Of a stretch of DNA of 64,000 nt, positions 6,913 to 14,975 are shown one piece after another. The notes under the pieces are model-generated. The model was not told the origin of the DNA. It ran no database searches and was given only the letters and a program-made list of their open reading frames with translations. The stretch is from contig NZ_CP065534.1 in assembly GCF_015999465.1 (NCBI RefSeq), positions 3,224,001 through 3,288,000 on the forward strand. Reading direction: 5' to 3'. Position 1 is the first letter of the stretch; each line of letters begins with the position of its first letter. The stretch comes from Lonsdalea populi (GTDB lineage Bacteria; Pseudomonadota; Gammaproteobacteria; Enterobacterales; Enterobacteriaceae). Position numbers and translations under genes: made by a program.

Positions 6913-9791
6913 GATTCGAGTCCTCCCTGATCGCGGTAACTGCTACGGGCTTTCGCCTGAGCGCGTCGCTCGCGTTCATCGAGCTGGCGCGCCACTTCGC
7001 GGGCGATATCGGTCGCGCTCTGGCCGGGTTGCGGCACGATGGTGATCGGCGCATGGACGGTCACCGGCGTGATGACCGACGCAGACTGGCGCGATGTGGT
7101 AGCCGTGGGGGCTGCGGGCGACAGGCTGAATGGATGCAGCGGATAAGCCGTTGCCGGGGAGGCGGTGGTGCCCAACGTCAGCGCCGCCGCAGCTAAAGCG
7201 GCCGTGCGCCGTCGACTGGTCACGGACGCCGGACCGGCGACAATCTCCGGGCCGTTCTCGCCGACAATACCCAGTTGGCCGGACCCGATTTGGCCGCCGG
7301 TGTCATACATCGGAATGTCGCTGTACACCGGTAGAGGGCGATGGGTCGGAGGTAAAGGCATTGGCGTGGCCGAATCGGGTTTCATCCAGTTCGGCAGATA
7401 ATCGGTCATGGACGAGAGCTTGGCCTTGAGCGTGTCCCATTTTTCACTGATGCCGTTCATCAGTCCGTCGATCAATTTCCCGCCGGCCTCTTTGAAGCGG
7501 GCCGGCAGCGACAAGACGCTATTCAGTAAACTGTCCCAGCGCTCACCCAGCATGCGCTTGATGCTGTCCCAGGCTTCGCTGATCCCGGCTTTGATCGCAT
7601 CCCAATTCTGATAAATCAGTCCCGGCAGCGTGTAGTTCAGGAAGTAAGATTTGATCCCTTCCCACGCCATCCCGACCACCGCTTTGATTTTCTCCCAGGC
7701 TTCTGCGGCACCCGCTTTGATGCTGTCCCAATGCTGATAGACCAGACCCGGCAGCGTGTAATTCATGAAATACGATTTGATGACGTCCCAGGCGACACCG
7801 ACCGCCTGGCAAATTGCATTCCAGGCGATCGACGCGACGCGACAGATGCCGTCCCACAGCGCTTTAAATTTGGGGCCGAGCGTGTCCCAGTTCTGCCAGA
7901 GATAGAGCGCCCCCATCGCAATCAACCCAATCACCGCGAGGATCGGATTCGCCATCATCAGCCGTCCCAGCCACATCACCGCGCCGCCCATGTTCTTGAG
8001 CGCACTGCCAATTAGTCCTACCGCGCTGACGCCTTTGATGCCGAGCATCGACAGACTTAAGCGCATCATCGCCATTGGCCCCAGAATGGCGGCGATGGTG
8101 AGCATCACCGCGCCGATGGCCCCGGTGACGATGGCGAATCCCGCCGCCGCTTTAAACAGCCCGGCGGTCAATGCTGGATGCTTCTGCGCAAACTGATTCA
8201 ACTGGCCGGCCAGTTCGCCCAGCCCGTCGACCAGTCGTTTCAGGTCCGGCGCCACCGTGGCGCCGATGGTGGCCATCGCGTTAGTGAAAGAGCCGCTTGC
8301 CGCGTCCCATTTGTTCCCCAGCGTTTTCAGCTGGGCGTCGACACGCTCCCGTAATGAGGCTTGCTCCGCTAACTTGGCCTGCGCGTCCTGATAGGCGCCC
8401 ATGCCCTGACGCAGGATGTTGATCACCTGCAGCGTTTCCGCATCATCGCCGAACAGTCCTTTGATCACCTGCGTCCGTTTGGCGGTGTTCAGTTTGTTCA
8501 ACTGCTCGAGTTGTTGATACAGCTGGTCGACCCCGCCGAACTCGCCTTTGCCGTTGGTGAAGTCGAACTTGATGCCGCTGCCTTTCAGGCTCTGGTTGAC
8601 GTTGCCGACCTTTTTGGTGTCCATCACCATTTGGAACACTTTGCGGTAGGCGTTGCCGGCCGATTCGCCCGCCATGCCTTTCTGGTCGGCCATGACCAGG
8701 AACGGCGCCAGCATTTTCGCGCCGTCCAGCCCTTTGGTGTGCAGGATATCCATCGCGCTGCTGATTTTGGTGAAGCCCTGCAGCATGTTGGTGGGGTCGA
8801 CGCCGGCATAGAAGCCTTTCTGAATGACGTCCATCAGGCCCATCATGTCTTTTTCCGTGGTGCCGGTGGCGTCCTGCATTTTGGCCGCAAACTCCGCCGC
8901 CTCCTCTGAGGGCATTTTCAGCTGCACGCCCAGATAGGCGGTCGCTTCCCCCATGCCGCCCAGGATGGTTTGCGCGGAAATGCCCTGGCGGCGCAGCATG
9001 GTCATCATGTTCTGAAAATCCGCCGTGGTGCCGGGCAGCTTGTCGCCCAGCGCGATGGCCAGCCGGTTGATTTTTTCGAACTCGGGGGAGACTTTCGCCC
9101 CCGGTCCCATCATGGCGCCGGATAACTGCGTGCCGGCCTCTTCTGCCTCAGCGTACGCTTTGACCGGTGCCATCAGTGGGGCTGCCGTGGTGACACTGGT
9201 GGCAATCAGGCCGCCGCCATTGCCGGCTAACTGATTGCGGATCTCCATCGTCTTGGCATGGCGGGCGCGGATCGCGTTGAGCTTTTTCTGCTGTTCGCCG
9301 GCTTGCCGCAGGCGCCGGGTCTGCTCCGACAACTGGCGGTTGTAGCGTGCGGTTTCGTCGGTGATGCGCGCCGTGGCTCGCGCGCTGTCCTGCGTCGATA
9401 TCCCCATGCGGTACATGTCGCTGCGCAGGCGTCCCAACTGGTTCTGCTCGGCCTGGTGTTTATTCTCCAGACGGCTGACGGCGCGCCACTGGTCTTCCAG
9501 CGCTTTCGTTTGCGCGCGGGTCGGCGAGACGAGGTTGCTCATTTCCTGCGTCATCATTTGAGCGCGCAGCCGGGCCTGCGCCAGCGCTTCGCCGGTCTGG
9601 CCGACGTTCTGCTCCAGGCGTTTAAATGCCGTCAGCTTACCGCCGGCTTCATTCAATTGCTTAAGCTGGTTCTGCGTCTTTTTGATGTCGGAGGCTAATG
9701 ACCGGCTGCTGTCCCTGGCCGTGCGGAGCGGACGGGTCATCCGGTCAACGGCACTCATCACCACCTGTAAACGCAGATTCTTGTCACTCAT
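6909..9791 (-). CDS. T: Tail tape measure protein gpT
   Basis: A 960-aa tape measure protein that sets tail length. The N-terminal third is coiled coil (residues about 20-180). A hydrophobic stretch follows in the middle (about residues 545-635, several membrane-like helices). Next comes a tandem 42-residue repeat and a low-complexity Ala/Pro/Thr tail. It is longer than P2 T (815 aa), in line with repeat gain. The start ATG overlaps the end of the E' reading frame. Confidence 0.93.
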   Translation of the reverse strand: MSDKNLRLQVVMSAVDRMTRPLRTARDSSRSLASDIKKTQNQLKQLNEAGGKLTAFKRLEQNVGQTGEALAQARLRAQMMTQEMSNLVSPTRAQTKALEDQWRAVSRLENKHQAEQNQLGRLRSDMYRMGISTQDSARATARITDETARYNRQLSEQTRRLRQAGEQQKKLNAIRARHAKTMEIRNQLAGNGGGLIATSVTTAAPLMAPVKAYAEAEEAGTQLSGAMMGPGAKVSPEFEKINRLAIALGDKLPGTTADFQNMMTMLRRQGISAQTILGGMGEATAYLGVQLKMPSEEAAEFAAKMQDATGTTEKDMMGLMDVIQKGFYAGVDPTNMLQGFTKISSAMDILHTKGLDGAKMLAPFLVMADQKGMAGESAGNAYRKVFQMVMDTKKVGNVNQSLKGSGIKFDFTNGKGEFGGVDQLYQQLEQLNKLNTAKRTQVIKGLFGDDAETLQVINILRQGMGAYQDAQAKLAEQASLRERVDAQLKTLGNKWDAASGSFTNAMATIGATVAPDLKRLVDGLGELAGQLNQFAQKHPALTAGLFKAAAGFAIVTGAIGAVMLTIAAILGPMAMMRLSLSMLGIKGVSAVGLIGSALKNMGGAVMWLGRLMMANPILAVIGLIAMGALYLWQNWDTLGPKFKALWDGICRVASIAWNAICQAVGVAWDVIKSYFMNYTLPGLVYQHWDSIKAGAAEAWEKIKAVVGMAWEGIKSYFLNYTLPGLIYQNWDAIKAGISEAWDSIKRMLGERWDSLLNSVLSLPARFKEAGGKLIDGLMNGISEKWDTLKAKLSSMTDYLPNWMKPDSATPMPLPPTHRPLPVYSDIPMYDTGGQIGSGQLGIVGENGPEIVAGPASVTSRRRTAALAAAALTLGTTASPATAYPLHPFSLSPAAPTATTSRQSASVITPVTVHAPITIVPQPGQSATDIAREVARQLDERERRAQAKARSSYRDQGGLES
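7550..7801 (-). repeat. Two 126-bp repeats inside the tape measure gene
   Basis: Each unit encodes 42 residues of the pattern IKSYFxNYTLPGLxYQxWD followed by IKAGxxEAW. Corresponding bases are offset by exactly 126 (for example 7631 and 7757). A more diverged third unit precedes them. Repeat number in a tape measure changes tail length, so this is a plausible ruler module. Confidence 0.7.
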
Positions 9792-9903
9792 CGTCAGATC
9801 CGCTGCGAATAATGGCTTTGTGGCGCCAGTTCAGTACCTCGGTTAATGACATCTCCTCGGTGACCGCCGGCGGCCAGTGAAACACGGTGGCGATATCCGC
9901 CAC
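9784..9903 (-). CDS. E': gpE' reading frame (made as E+E' by -1 frameshift)
   Basis: A 39-codon frame from a GTG near 9903 to TGA, rich in W and H (FHWPP, LNWRHKAI), typical of the GpE-family C-terminal extension. In P2 it is expressed mainly as the E+E' fusion by a -1 frameshift and acts as tape measure chaperone. Here the -1 frame is open from the slippery site at 9957-9963 straight into this frame, with no stop. Its end overlaps the T start. Conservation of this two-product layout is good evidence of function. Confidence 0.85.
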   Translation of the reverse strand: MADIATVFHWPPAVTEEMSLTEVLNWRHKAIIRSGSDDE

Positions 9904-9917
9904 TAAATCCTCGACCG

Positions 9918-10232
9918 TCAGGCTGGGGGCAAAGCTGACCGCGCCGAGTTCGGCAACAAAAAAGTGACCAGCTCCACCGACAGGCTGACCAGATCGGCGG
10001 GGTCCAGCTCCAGTACGTCCGCCTGCGTCAGGGCCGGGGCGGTGACGCGCGGCAGTACCACCATCAGGGCGTTGACGTCCATTTCCATCAGCGCCTGTAA
10101 GCGGGTGCCGCGCAGGCTGCCGGAAGTGGGTTTGCGGAGCGTGATGGCCGTCAGAGTGGCGTCGCCACGTTTCAGCGGGGTGTCCAGCGTAATGACTTTT
10201 TCAGTGCTCAGGGTGTTATCGTCTTTCTGCAT
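9918..10232 (-). CDS. E: Tail protein gpE
   Basis: A 104-aa P2 gpE-type protein (tail assembly chaperone, phage tail_E family). Near its 3' end it carries the T-TTT-TTG heptamer. A ribosome that slips back one base continues into E' and makes about a 125-aa fusion. It lies between FII and T as in P2. Confidence 0.9.
   Translation of the reverse strand: MQKDDNTLSTEKVITLDTPLKRGDATLTAITLRKPTSGSLRGTRLQALMEMDVNALMVVLPRVTAPALTQADVLELDPADLVSLSVELVTFLLPNSARSALPPA
9957..9963 (-). promoter_or_regulatory. Programmed -1 frameshift site TTTTTTG
   Basis: On the minus strand the in-frame codons ACT-TTT-TTG contain the slippery heptamer T-TTT-TTG. After slippage, translation reads FVAELGAVSF and on into E' without a stop. 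It is the same heptamer as the P2 E/E' site. Confidence 0.85.
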
Positions 10233-10289
10233 GATGTGTCTCTGTGAGGTTGGGGCGCAGGGGTGAACCTGCGCAATTAAAGGGGCGCG

Positions 10290-10805
10290 TTACAGGCCGA
10301 TGGCGGAACGGTGGGCCTCCATCAGGTCCACGCCGCCGACGATTTCGATCATGTTCAGCAGGTCAATTTCGATCAGCACCTCGCCGTTCACGGTCAGTTT
10401 GTAGTAGGTGCAGGTCGTCGACACTTTGGTTTTGGTCAGTTCGCCGAGTTTGGCTTCACCGCCGTCGATTTCCTTGTGCCGACCGCGCAGTACCACCTCG
10501 ACCGCCTGCACCTCGGCGGTGTCGTCCCGCTGTACCGAACAGGTGAAACGCAGCGGCACGCCGTCGGCTTTGGTGTTGCCGAGCTGCTTGTAAATCAGCG
10601 GTTCAATGCCGGCAATCTGCCATTCGGCTTCCAGCGCGCTGTCGTCCAGCCCCATGTCGATATCGACCGCGCCCGGCATCCCGCCGCCGCGCCATTTTTC
10701 AAACTTGCGCGTCAGCTTGGGCTGGGTGAAGGATTCGACGACGCCCATAAAGCTGTTGCCGTCGTTGAACAGATTCAGCTGTTTTAATACCCGTGGTAAT
10801 GCCAT
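10290..10805 (-). CDS. FII: Major tail tube protein gpFII
   Basis: A 171-aa tube protein that polymerises into the inner tail tube. It starts MALPRVLKQLNLFNDG and has the typical FII body (IEIVGGVDLMEAHRSAIGL at the end). Length is nearly identical to P2 FII (172 aa). It is translated just after FI with a short spacer. Confidence 0.95.
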   Translation of the reverse strand: MALPRVLKQLNLFNDGNSFMGVVESFTQPKLTRKFEKWRGGGMPGAVDIDMGLDDSALEAEWQIAGIEPLIYKQLGNTKADGVPLRFTCSVQRDDTAEVQAVEVVLRGRHKEIDGGEAKLGELTKTKVSTTCTYYKLTVNGEVLIEIDLLNMIEIVGGVDLMEAHRSAIGL

Positions 10806-10814
10806 GTTCGCCCC

Positions 10815-11987
10815 TTAGCTGTTGACCTGGCTGGTGAAGTCGATGAGATAGCTGTCCGTGATGCGCTGGCGCAGCATCAGGTTTTCCAGCGGCGGAACCG
10901 GCGTGTAGTCGTAGTCGAGGGTCAGCGTGCCGGCTTTCAGCGTGTCTTTGGTGTTGGCCGCTTCATCAATCCAGCAGTCGCCGCCAAGCAGATAGCCGTT
11001 AGTGGTCATTTCGCGCAGCTTGGCGCGGATACCCTCGATAATGTCGCGGGCCAGCGAGGGCGTCAGCGGTTTGTCGCTGGCCCACATGTGCGCTTCGGCC
11101 ATCGTGTCGGCCAGCACCTGGGCGGTGCGGGTGTAGGACTCGAAGGCGAACAGCGGATCGTCGCTGCAGGTGCGCGACCCCCAAAAGCGAAAGCCGTCTT
11201 TACGGATCAGCGTGGTGACGTCGTTCTGGTTCAGCAGGCCCGCATCGGTCGCCGGATCTTGCAGGTCCCAGAACACATCGGCGGAAATGCCGGTCACGCC
11301 GTTGACGCCGACGTTAGACAGGGTTTTATGCCAGCCGGTTTGCTCGTCGATTTTGGCCCGCAGGCCCAGCGCGCGCGCGGTCGCCCAGGCGGACGCGTCG
11401 GCATTGGCGACCGTATCCCAGGCGATGAAGTCCGGCCAAATCAGCATCAGTTCGCGCTGGCTGAAATGAGCGCGGTAGGCGATCGCTGCTTCCACCGTGT
11501 TGCAGCCGTAGGCGCTGATGTAGGAAAAGGCGCGCAGGCTCTGAGCGACGCTCGCCAGTTCGGCGGCCACCGCCTGATTGTCGTGGCCGGGTACGCCGAG
11601 GATGCGGGGTTTGACGCCGAGCTGTCCCTGGGTGGCCAGCAGGGCTTTCATGCCGGTCTTTTTGCCGTCGGCGGTGACGCCGCCGATGATGTTGGAGGTG
11701 GTCTCCGCCTCGCTGTCTCCCTGCGCGACACGCACGACCACCGTCACCGGTTTGGCCTGATCGCCAATTGCATCCAGTGCGCGGGCCAGCGTGCCGGACT
11801 CGCCCGCCTTGCCGCTGGCCGTCACGACGTCGGTCAGCAAGACCGGTTTATTGAGGGGAAAGGTCGTCGCGTCGGCATCGTCGGCGGTACATACCATACC
11901 GACGATGGCCGTCGAAACGGTCTGGATGGGGCGGGTGCCTTCGTTGATTTCAACCACGCGCACGCCGTGATGATAATCTTGCGCCAT
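10815..11987 (-). CDS. FI: Tail sheath protein gpFI
   Basis: A 390-aa contractile sheath subunit, first gene of the F operon. The N-terminus [19 protein letters not shown] and the C-terminal segment with [11 protein letters not shown] and INGVTG-like blocks are typical (P2 FI is 396 aa). Transcription should start at the late promoter behind the Ogr box at 12058-12075. Confidence 0.95.
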   Translation of the reverse strand: MAQDYHHGVRVVEINEGTRPIQTVSTAIVGMVCTADDADATTFPLNKPVLLTDVVTASGKAGESGTLARALDAIGDQAKPVTVVVRVAQGDSEAETTSNIIGGVTADGKKTGMKALLATQGQLGVKPRILGVPGHDNQAVAAELASVAQSLRAFSYISAYGCNTVEAAIAYRAHFSQRELMLIWPDFIAWDTVANADASAWATARALGLRAKIDEQTGWHKTLSNVGVNGVTGISADVFWDLQDPATDAGLLNQNDVTTLIRKDGFRFWGSRTCSDDPLFAFESYTRTAQVLADTMAEAHMWASDKPLTPSLARDIIEGIRAKLREMTTNGYLLGGDCWIDEAANTKDTLKAGTLTLDYDYTPVPPLENLMLRQRITDSYLIDFTSQVNS

Positions 11988-12057
11988 AGATCAGATCTCC
12001 GCTAAATGAGTTCTGGTATGGTGAAAGACACGGCAACACCGCGCACCCCTTCGGGGC

Positions 12058-12075
12058 TGTATCAGGAATGACACA
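12058..12075 (-). promoter_or_regulatory. Ogr/Delta box of the F late promoter
   Basis: TGT (12058-12060), 12 bases, ACA (12073-12075). It lies 71-88 bases before the FI start, equivalent to P2 PF. It is the same dyad as at 18406 and 24262. Confidence 0.8.
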
Positions 12076-12090
12076 ATCGAAGAGGCAAGG

Positions 12091-12507
12091 ATGCGTGAAG
12101 TGGATATGTTGGGCGTGACGATTGATGTGCTGGATGCCGAGGACAGTCTGGTCGACTGCCCGGTGGATAGCTATGCGGTATTTAACGATGACGGCTGGAT
12201 GGCGGTACATCGGCAGGCGGAGCAGGCTATTCCCCTGCATATCGATCCGCTGCCGAGTCTCAAAGCGGCGCTGAAAGAGGTGCTCTGCGTCACGCTGGGG
12301 TTAATCGCAGATAAGGCGGCGAGAACCATCGGGTTTAATATAAACGATATTCGCTTCAGATGGCTCTCCATTACAGCGATGTGCGTAGTCATTGTAGAGC
12401 CAAAACTCTGTTATACCGTTGAGATCTTTGTCATTTTTTTTATTATAGAATGTCATGACGGCTATTTCGTGGTCTCCTGTATCTTGGTATTTCTGATATT
12501 CGGTTAA
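12091..12507 (+). CDS. Uncharacterised small rightward gene, 3' half overlaps the immunity gene
   Basis: A 138-aa frame. The first 70-75 residues (MREVDMLGVTIDVLDAEDS onward) look like a real acidic soluble protein and have a plausible ribosome site (GAAGAGG, 9 bases before ATG). From about 12301 the frame runs antisense to the membrane partner gene and becomes hydrophobic, suggesting the original 3' end was lost when cargo was inserted. I do not recognise the family. It could be a truncated resident gene of the FI-G interval, or noise. Confidence 0.35.
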   Translation: MREVDMLGVTIDVLDAEDSLVDCPVDSYAVFNDDGWMAVHRQAEQAIPLHIDPLPSLKAALKEVLCVTLGLIADKAARTIGFNINDIRFRWLSITAMCVVIVEPKLCYTVEIFVIFFIIECHDGYFVVSCILVFLIFG

Positions 12508-12993
12508 CATGGATTGATCCCACCAGTGAGCTAACGGCCTCTTACCACTGAGTGGAGAATCTACACTTTTCTCATAAAAAACAGCAGAGTATTCATCACC
12601 ATTCTTATCAAAAGGATGTTGTTTGAAGTAATTCATAATCAAGTCAATGAGTGCTTGTTGCCCTTTAGGCGGATTGTTTATCACATAATGAAGTTTGTTT
12701 TCAGTTAATTTAATAGTCGGTGTAGAAAAAGACAAATAGGCTGAAACCGGGCCAATATAATTAATCCATAGCAATGTAAAAGCATATAGAAATGTATTCC
12801 ATCCCACGAAACGCCATTTATGAGCAAATCGACGGCGTAGAAAGATAAGCGTAGATACAGGACTCAGGACTAACATCAACGGCAGCATCGTGGAATAGTG
12901 CATGTACAAAAAGGAGTCTTCATCGAATTGATAAAGTCGTCCCACGACCAGGATGAGGTAATTCACAACCAGAAAAGCAAAGGTAAAATTCAT
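12301..12993 (-). CDS. Membrane protein, putative immunity partner of the DUF3289-like toxin
   Basis: A 230-aa protein with three predicted membrane segments (about residues 3-20, 32-53, 64-88), then a polar domain of about 140 residues, probably periplasmic. Its ATG overlaps the stop of the preceding gene by four bases (ATGA), so the two are translationally coupled. The only other copy in the window (38124-38246) sits at the same place behind the second toxin. Codon use and base composition are clearly more AT-rich than the flanking tail genes. The immunity role is inferred from size, coupling and topology. It lies in the P2 Z/fun conversion position. Confidence 0.6.
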   Translation of the reverse strand: MNFTFAFLVVNYLILVVGRLYQFDEDSFLYMHYSTMLPLMLVLSPVSTLIFLRRRFAHKWRFVGWNTFLYAFTLLWINYIGPVSAYLSFSTPTIKLTENKLHYVINNPPKGQQALIDLIMNYFKQHPFDKNGDEYSAVFYEKSVDSPLSGKRPLAHWWDQSMLTEYQKYQDTGDHEIAVMTFYNKKNDKDLNGITEFWLYNDYAHRCNGEPSEANIVYIKPDGSRRLICD

Positions 12994-14108
12994 AACGTTC
13001 CCTTTATGGGGTAGTCCATTTCCATAACGGTGATGAATGGTTTATACCCGAACTGCTTCATATGTTGCAGGATAAACCAGCCTCGGAACCCTACAAGCAT
13101 GCCATATTTTTTTATAGAGCCGTTGGTCGGATCGGGGCCGATGTCTGGAATATCTAACCCAAAATGGTCGTAGAACGTGACGCGAACCTTACCGGTATAA
13201 AAGCGTCCTACGCGGTCATACTTAACCAGTTCTGCTTTAGCTGCCCAGACATCGTTAATTGACATAGTCAATCCCCCGATAATATCTGAAGTTCTATGGA
13301 AGGCTGGAGGACGTAACTTATTTTCATTTTCTTTTTTATACGGCTGCATCCATTCTTCCAGAGGCAAAGCATTAATTTCGCCCTTTTTTAATAGAATTGT
13401 CCCGTTTATACCGCTCAACAACGTGGTAACAAACGCTTGAGTATCTGGATGAGCGCGCACCGCGCGTGTCAGAGCGGGGTGCCTGAACTCTCCGCCTTCC
13501 TTCTTTTGGAATTTGGCGATCATCGCCAAGATGACCATCTCCAGTTCCCCCGTAGAAAAAAGGCTCGTTGCCATTTCTCTGAATTTATAAAAGAAAATAT
13601 CAGGGGACTCGAAGTCAACCATCCAGTCATCCACGTCAAACATGTGCGTATGCATATAGGTGGGAATGGCGGTGATTTCTTCTTTGGTCATATCACCGTA
13701 AAGCATATCCGCCGCCGGCGTTCCATCGGCGTTTAATCCCGGCTTTCGCTTAGTCTCGTACACCAAAATGGGGAGATCAATCCGCGTCGCACTGGTGGTG
13801 TCGGTGACTTCGGTGACCTTGAGCGTCGGCTCGGGTTCGGTTCGCGGCGTGGCAGGTCGGGGCGCAAATCCCCAACCCGCTTTCTGTGCCGGCGCATTCA
13901 CCCTGGCGCGGTCATAGGCATTCCGGACGGCATTGGCGAAATCGCGGTGGGCGTTGATGTCTAAGGTGCCCGCCGTCAATGAACAACAGGCGTGCTCTTG
14001 CGAGCCTAATACGACGGTTCTGGCATCCAGCGCACTGCCTTTTTCGGGCGGCAGGATGCGGGTAAATTCCTCCGGCGTCAGTTCATCAATACGCTTGGTG
14101 ATCAGCAT
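12990..14108 (-). CDS. DUF3289/YPO3983-like protein, putative prophage-borne toxin
   Basis: A 372-aa protein. The N-terminal third (residues 1-110) is proline/threonine-rich after about residue 75 and nearly identical to the paralogue at 38243-39387. The rest diverges but keeps clear blocks: a GDMTKEEI motif, a GGEFRHPALTRA block, VRVTFYDHFGLDIPDIGPD, and FRGWFILQH near the end. From memory this resembles the DUF3289 (YPO3983) family; an HMM search is needed. No signal peptide. A fixed head with a variable C-terminal part plus a coupled membrane partner is typical of polymorphic toxin loci. It has its own promoter and an upstream terminator, so expression in the lysogen is likely. Confidence 0.65.
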   Translation of the reverse strand: MLITKRIDELTPEEFTRILPPEKGSALDARTVVLGSQEHACCSLTAGTLDINAHRDFANAVRNAYDRARVNAPAQKAGWGFAPRPATPRTEPEPTLKVTEVTDTTSATRIDLPILVYETKRKPGLNADGTPAADMLYGDMTKEEITAIPTYMHTHMFDVDDWMVDFESPDIFFYKFREMATSLFSTGELEMVILAMIAKFQKKEGGEFRHPALTRAVRAHPDTQAFVTTLLSGINGTILLKKGEINALPLEEWMQPYKKENENKLRPPAFHRTSDIIGGLTMSINDVWAAKAELVKYDRVGRFYTGKVRVTFYDHFGLDIPDIGPDPTNGSIKKYGMLVGFRGWFILQHMKQFGYKPFITVMEMDYPIKGTL

Positions 14109-14151
14109 GTTTCATTCCCTGTAAATGGATTCATCCTTGTGGCGCGCGGAT

Positions 14152-14180
14152 ATTCTATGCGCCGCTTATTGTTATGTAAA
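14152..14180 (-). promoter_or_regulatory. Sigma70 promoter of the toxin/immunity pair
   Basis: On the minus strand: TTTACA (14175-14180), a 17-base spacer, TAGAAT (14152-14157). The toxin ATG is about 44 bases downstream. It lies between the operon terminator and the toxin. The same sequence is present in the second copy at 39431-39459. Confidence 0.7.
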
Positions 14181-14194
14181 TGAACGATATGCCA

Positions 14195-14221
14195 CGAAAA
14201 AACCGCCGAATTCGGCGGTTT
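14195..14221 (-). terminator. Terminator separating the V-G operon from the toxin
   Basis: AACCGCCGAATTCGGCGGTT is a perfect palindrome. On the leftward strand it is followed by a T-run. It should stop late transcription coming through G before it reaches the toxin. Confidence 0.85.
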
Positions 14222-14232
14222 AATTTTCCCTG

Positions 14233-14442
14233 GTGTCGGCATGTGTTTTTAGTATGCAGACTCATGATGACATCAGGGCTGTTTATTTTATAAACGTTTC
14301 TAAAGATCGATTTCTCGATTTCGATCGGTATGAGCGATCAATCGTTCAAGCTGGTTTTCGCTACCGACTGCGGCATTACTCAGGTTCATCCGGCCAGGTG
14401 ATATCCGGCGCGGTTGACGTATCAATGGATTGCAAGGTCTGA
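14233..14442 (+). pseudogene. Short remnant with weak serine-recombinase (Gin/Pin-like) similarity
   Basis: A rightward 69-aa frame. The segment VYFINVSKDRFLDFDR, with AGF and YSG later, recalls the N-terminus of DNA invertases (VSTDDQ, LDLQR, AGC, SG spacing). The second copy reads VSTDRF, closer to the family. A third degenerate copy with the same FDFDR and RSI residues occurs at 43965-44035. Invertases sit next to tail-fibre genes in many Mu- and P2-like phages. The catalytic serine context is present but the rest of the enzyme is missing. The call is tentative; it may be non-coding. Confidence 0.3.
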
Positions 14443-14975
14443 ATGTATTTCATCCAGGCAATCAGGCGGGCTTTGTCCTCGTCACTGATAAGGCCAAGCT
14501 GTAATTCAGTCTGCCACAGGTTGATAGCGCCTTTCGCCGCCGCCAGAAGCGTCGTTTTTTTCTGCTCGGCGTCCTGTACCTGGCCGCGTTTTAAGGCGTC
14601 CTCATCAATGACCCATTGGTTGCCGTTCCAGGTGTCGTAAGGCGTTGAGGGGGCGATGGCCGTCACGTTGTCGGGATAATCGCCCGGTACGGTGATTTCA
14701 ACAGGCAAACCGCTGATTTTGTCATACACCGTTTCGCCTCGGTGGTCGGGAACATATTCCCACTTATCTGCGCCGACCGTGCGGCAAACGGCAAAACCGG
14801 CTTTCATATTGCCCGGCGCATCGCTGCAAGAGTTCGCGGGAATACCCACGCCCACGGCGAGATACTCGACGGAAGAAGACCGATATTCGCGCGTGTCGCC
14901 GTCAAAGTTATAGACAGTAATGTCACCGGCTCGGGTAGCAATGCCGTGGTTATTCAGTACCGCTTTCGCCATCAT
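14376..14975 (-). CDS. G: Tail fibre assembly protein gpG
   Basis: A 199-aa Tfa/G-type fibre chaperone with the C-terminal helical pattern typical of the family (LLAAAKGAINLWQTELQLG, then DKARLIAWMKYIQTLQ). It starts four bases inside the end of H (ATGA overlap). A near-identical copy lies at 39655-40254; the clearest protein difference is near residues 18-19. Last gene of the V-G late operon. Confidence 0.9.
   Translation of the reverse strand: MMAKAVLNNHGIATRAGDITVYNFDGDTREYRSSSVEYLAVGVGIPANSCSDAPGNMKAGFAVCRTVGADKWEYVPDHRGETVYDKISGLPVEITVPGDYPDNVTAIAPSTPYDTWNGNQWVIDEDALKRGQVQDAEQKKTTLLAAAKGAINLWQTELQLGLISDEDKARLIAWMKYIQTLQSIDTSTAPDITWPDEPE

Noticed and set aside
11088..12005. 305-codon rightward frame
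   Set aside because: Antisense of the tail sheath gene FI; histidine/glycine/arginine-rich composition typical of shadow frames.
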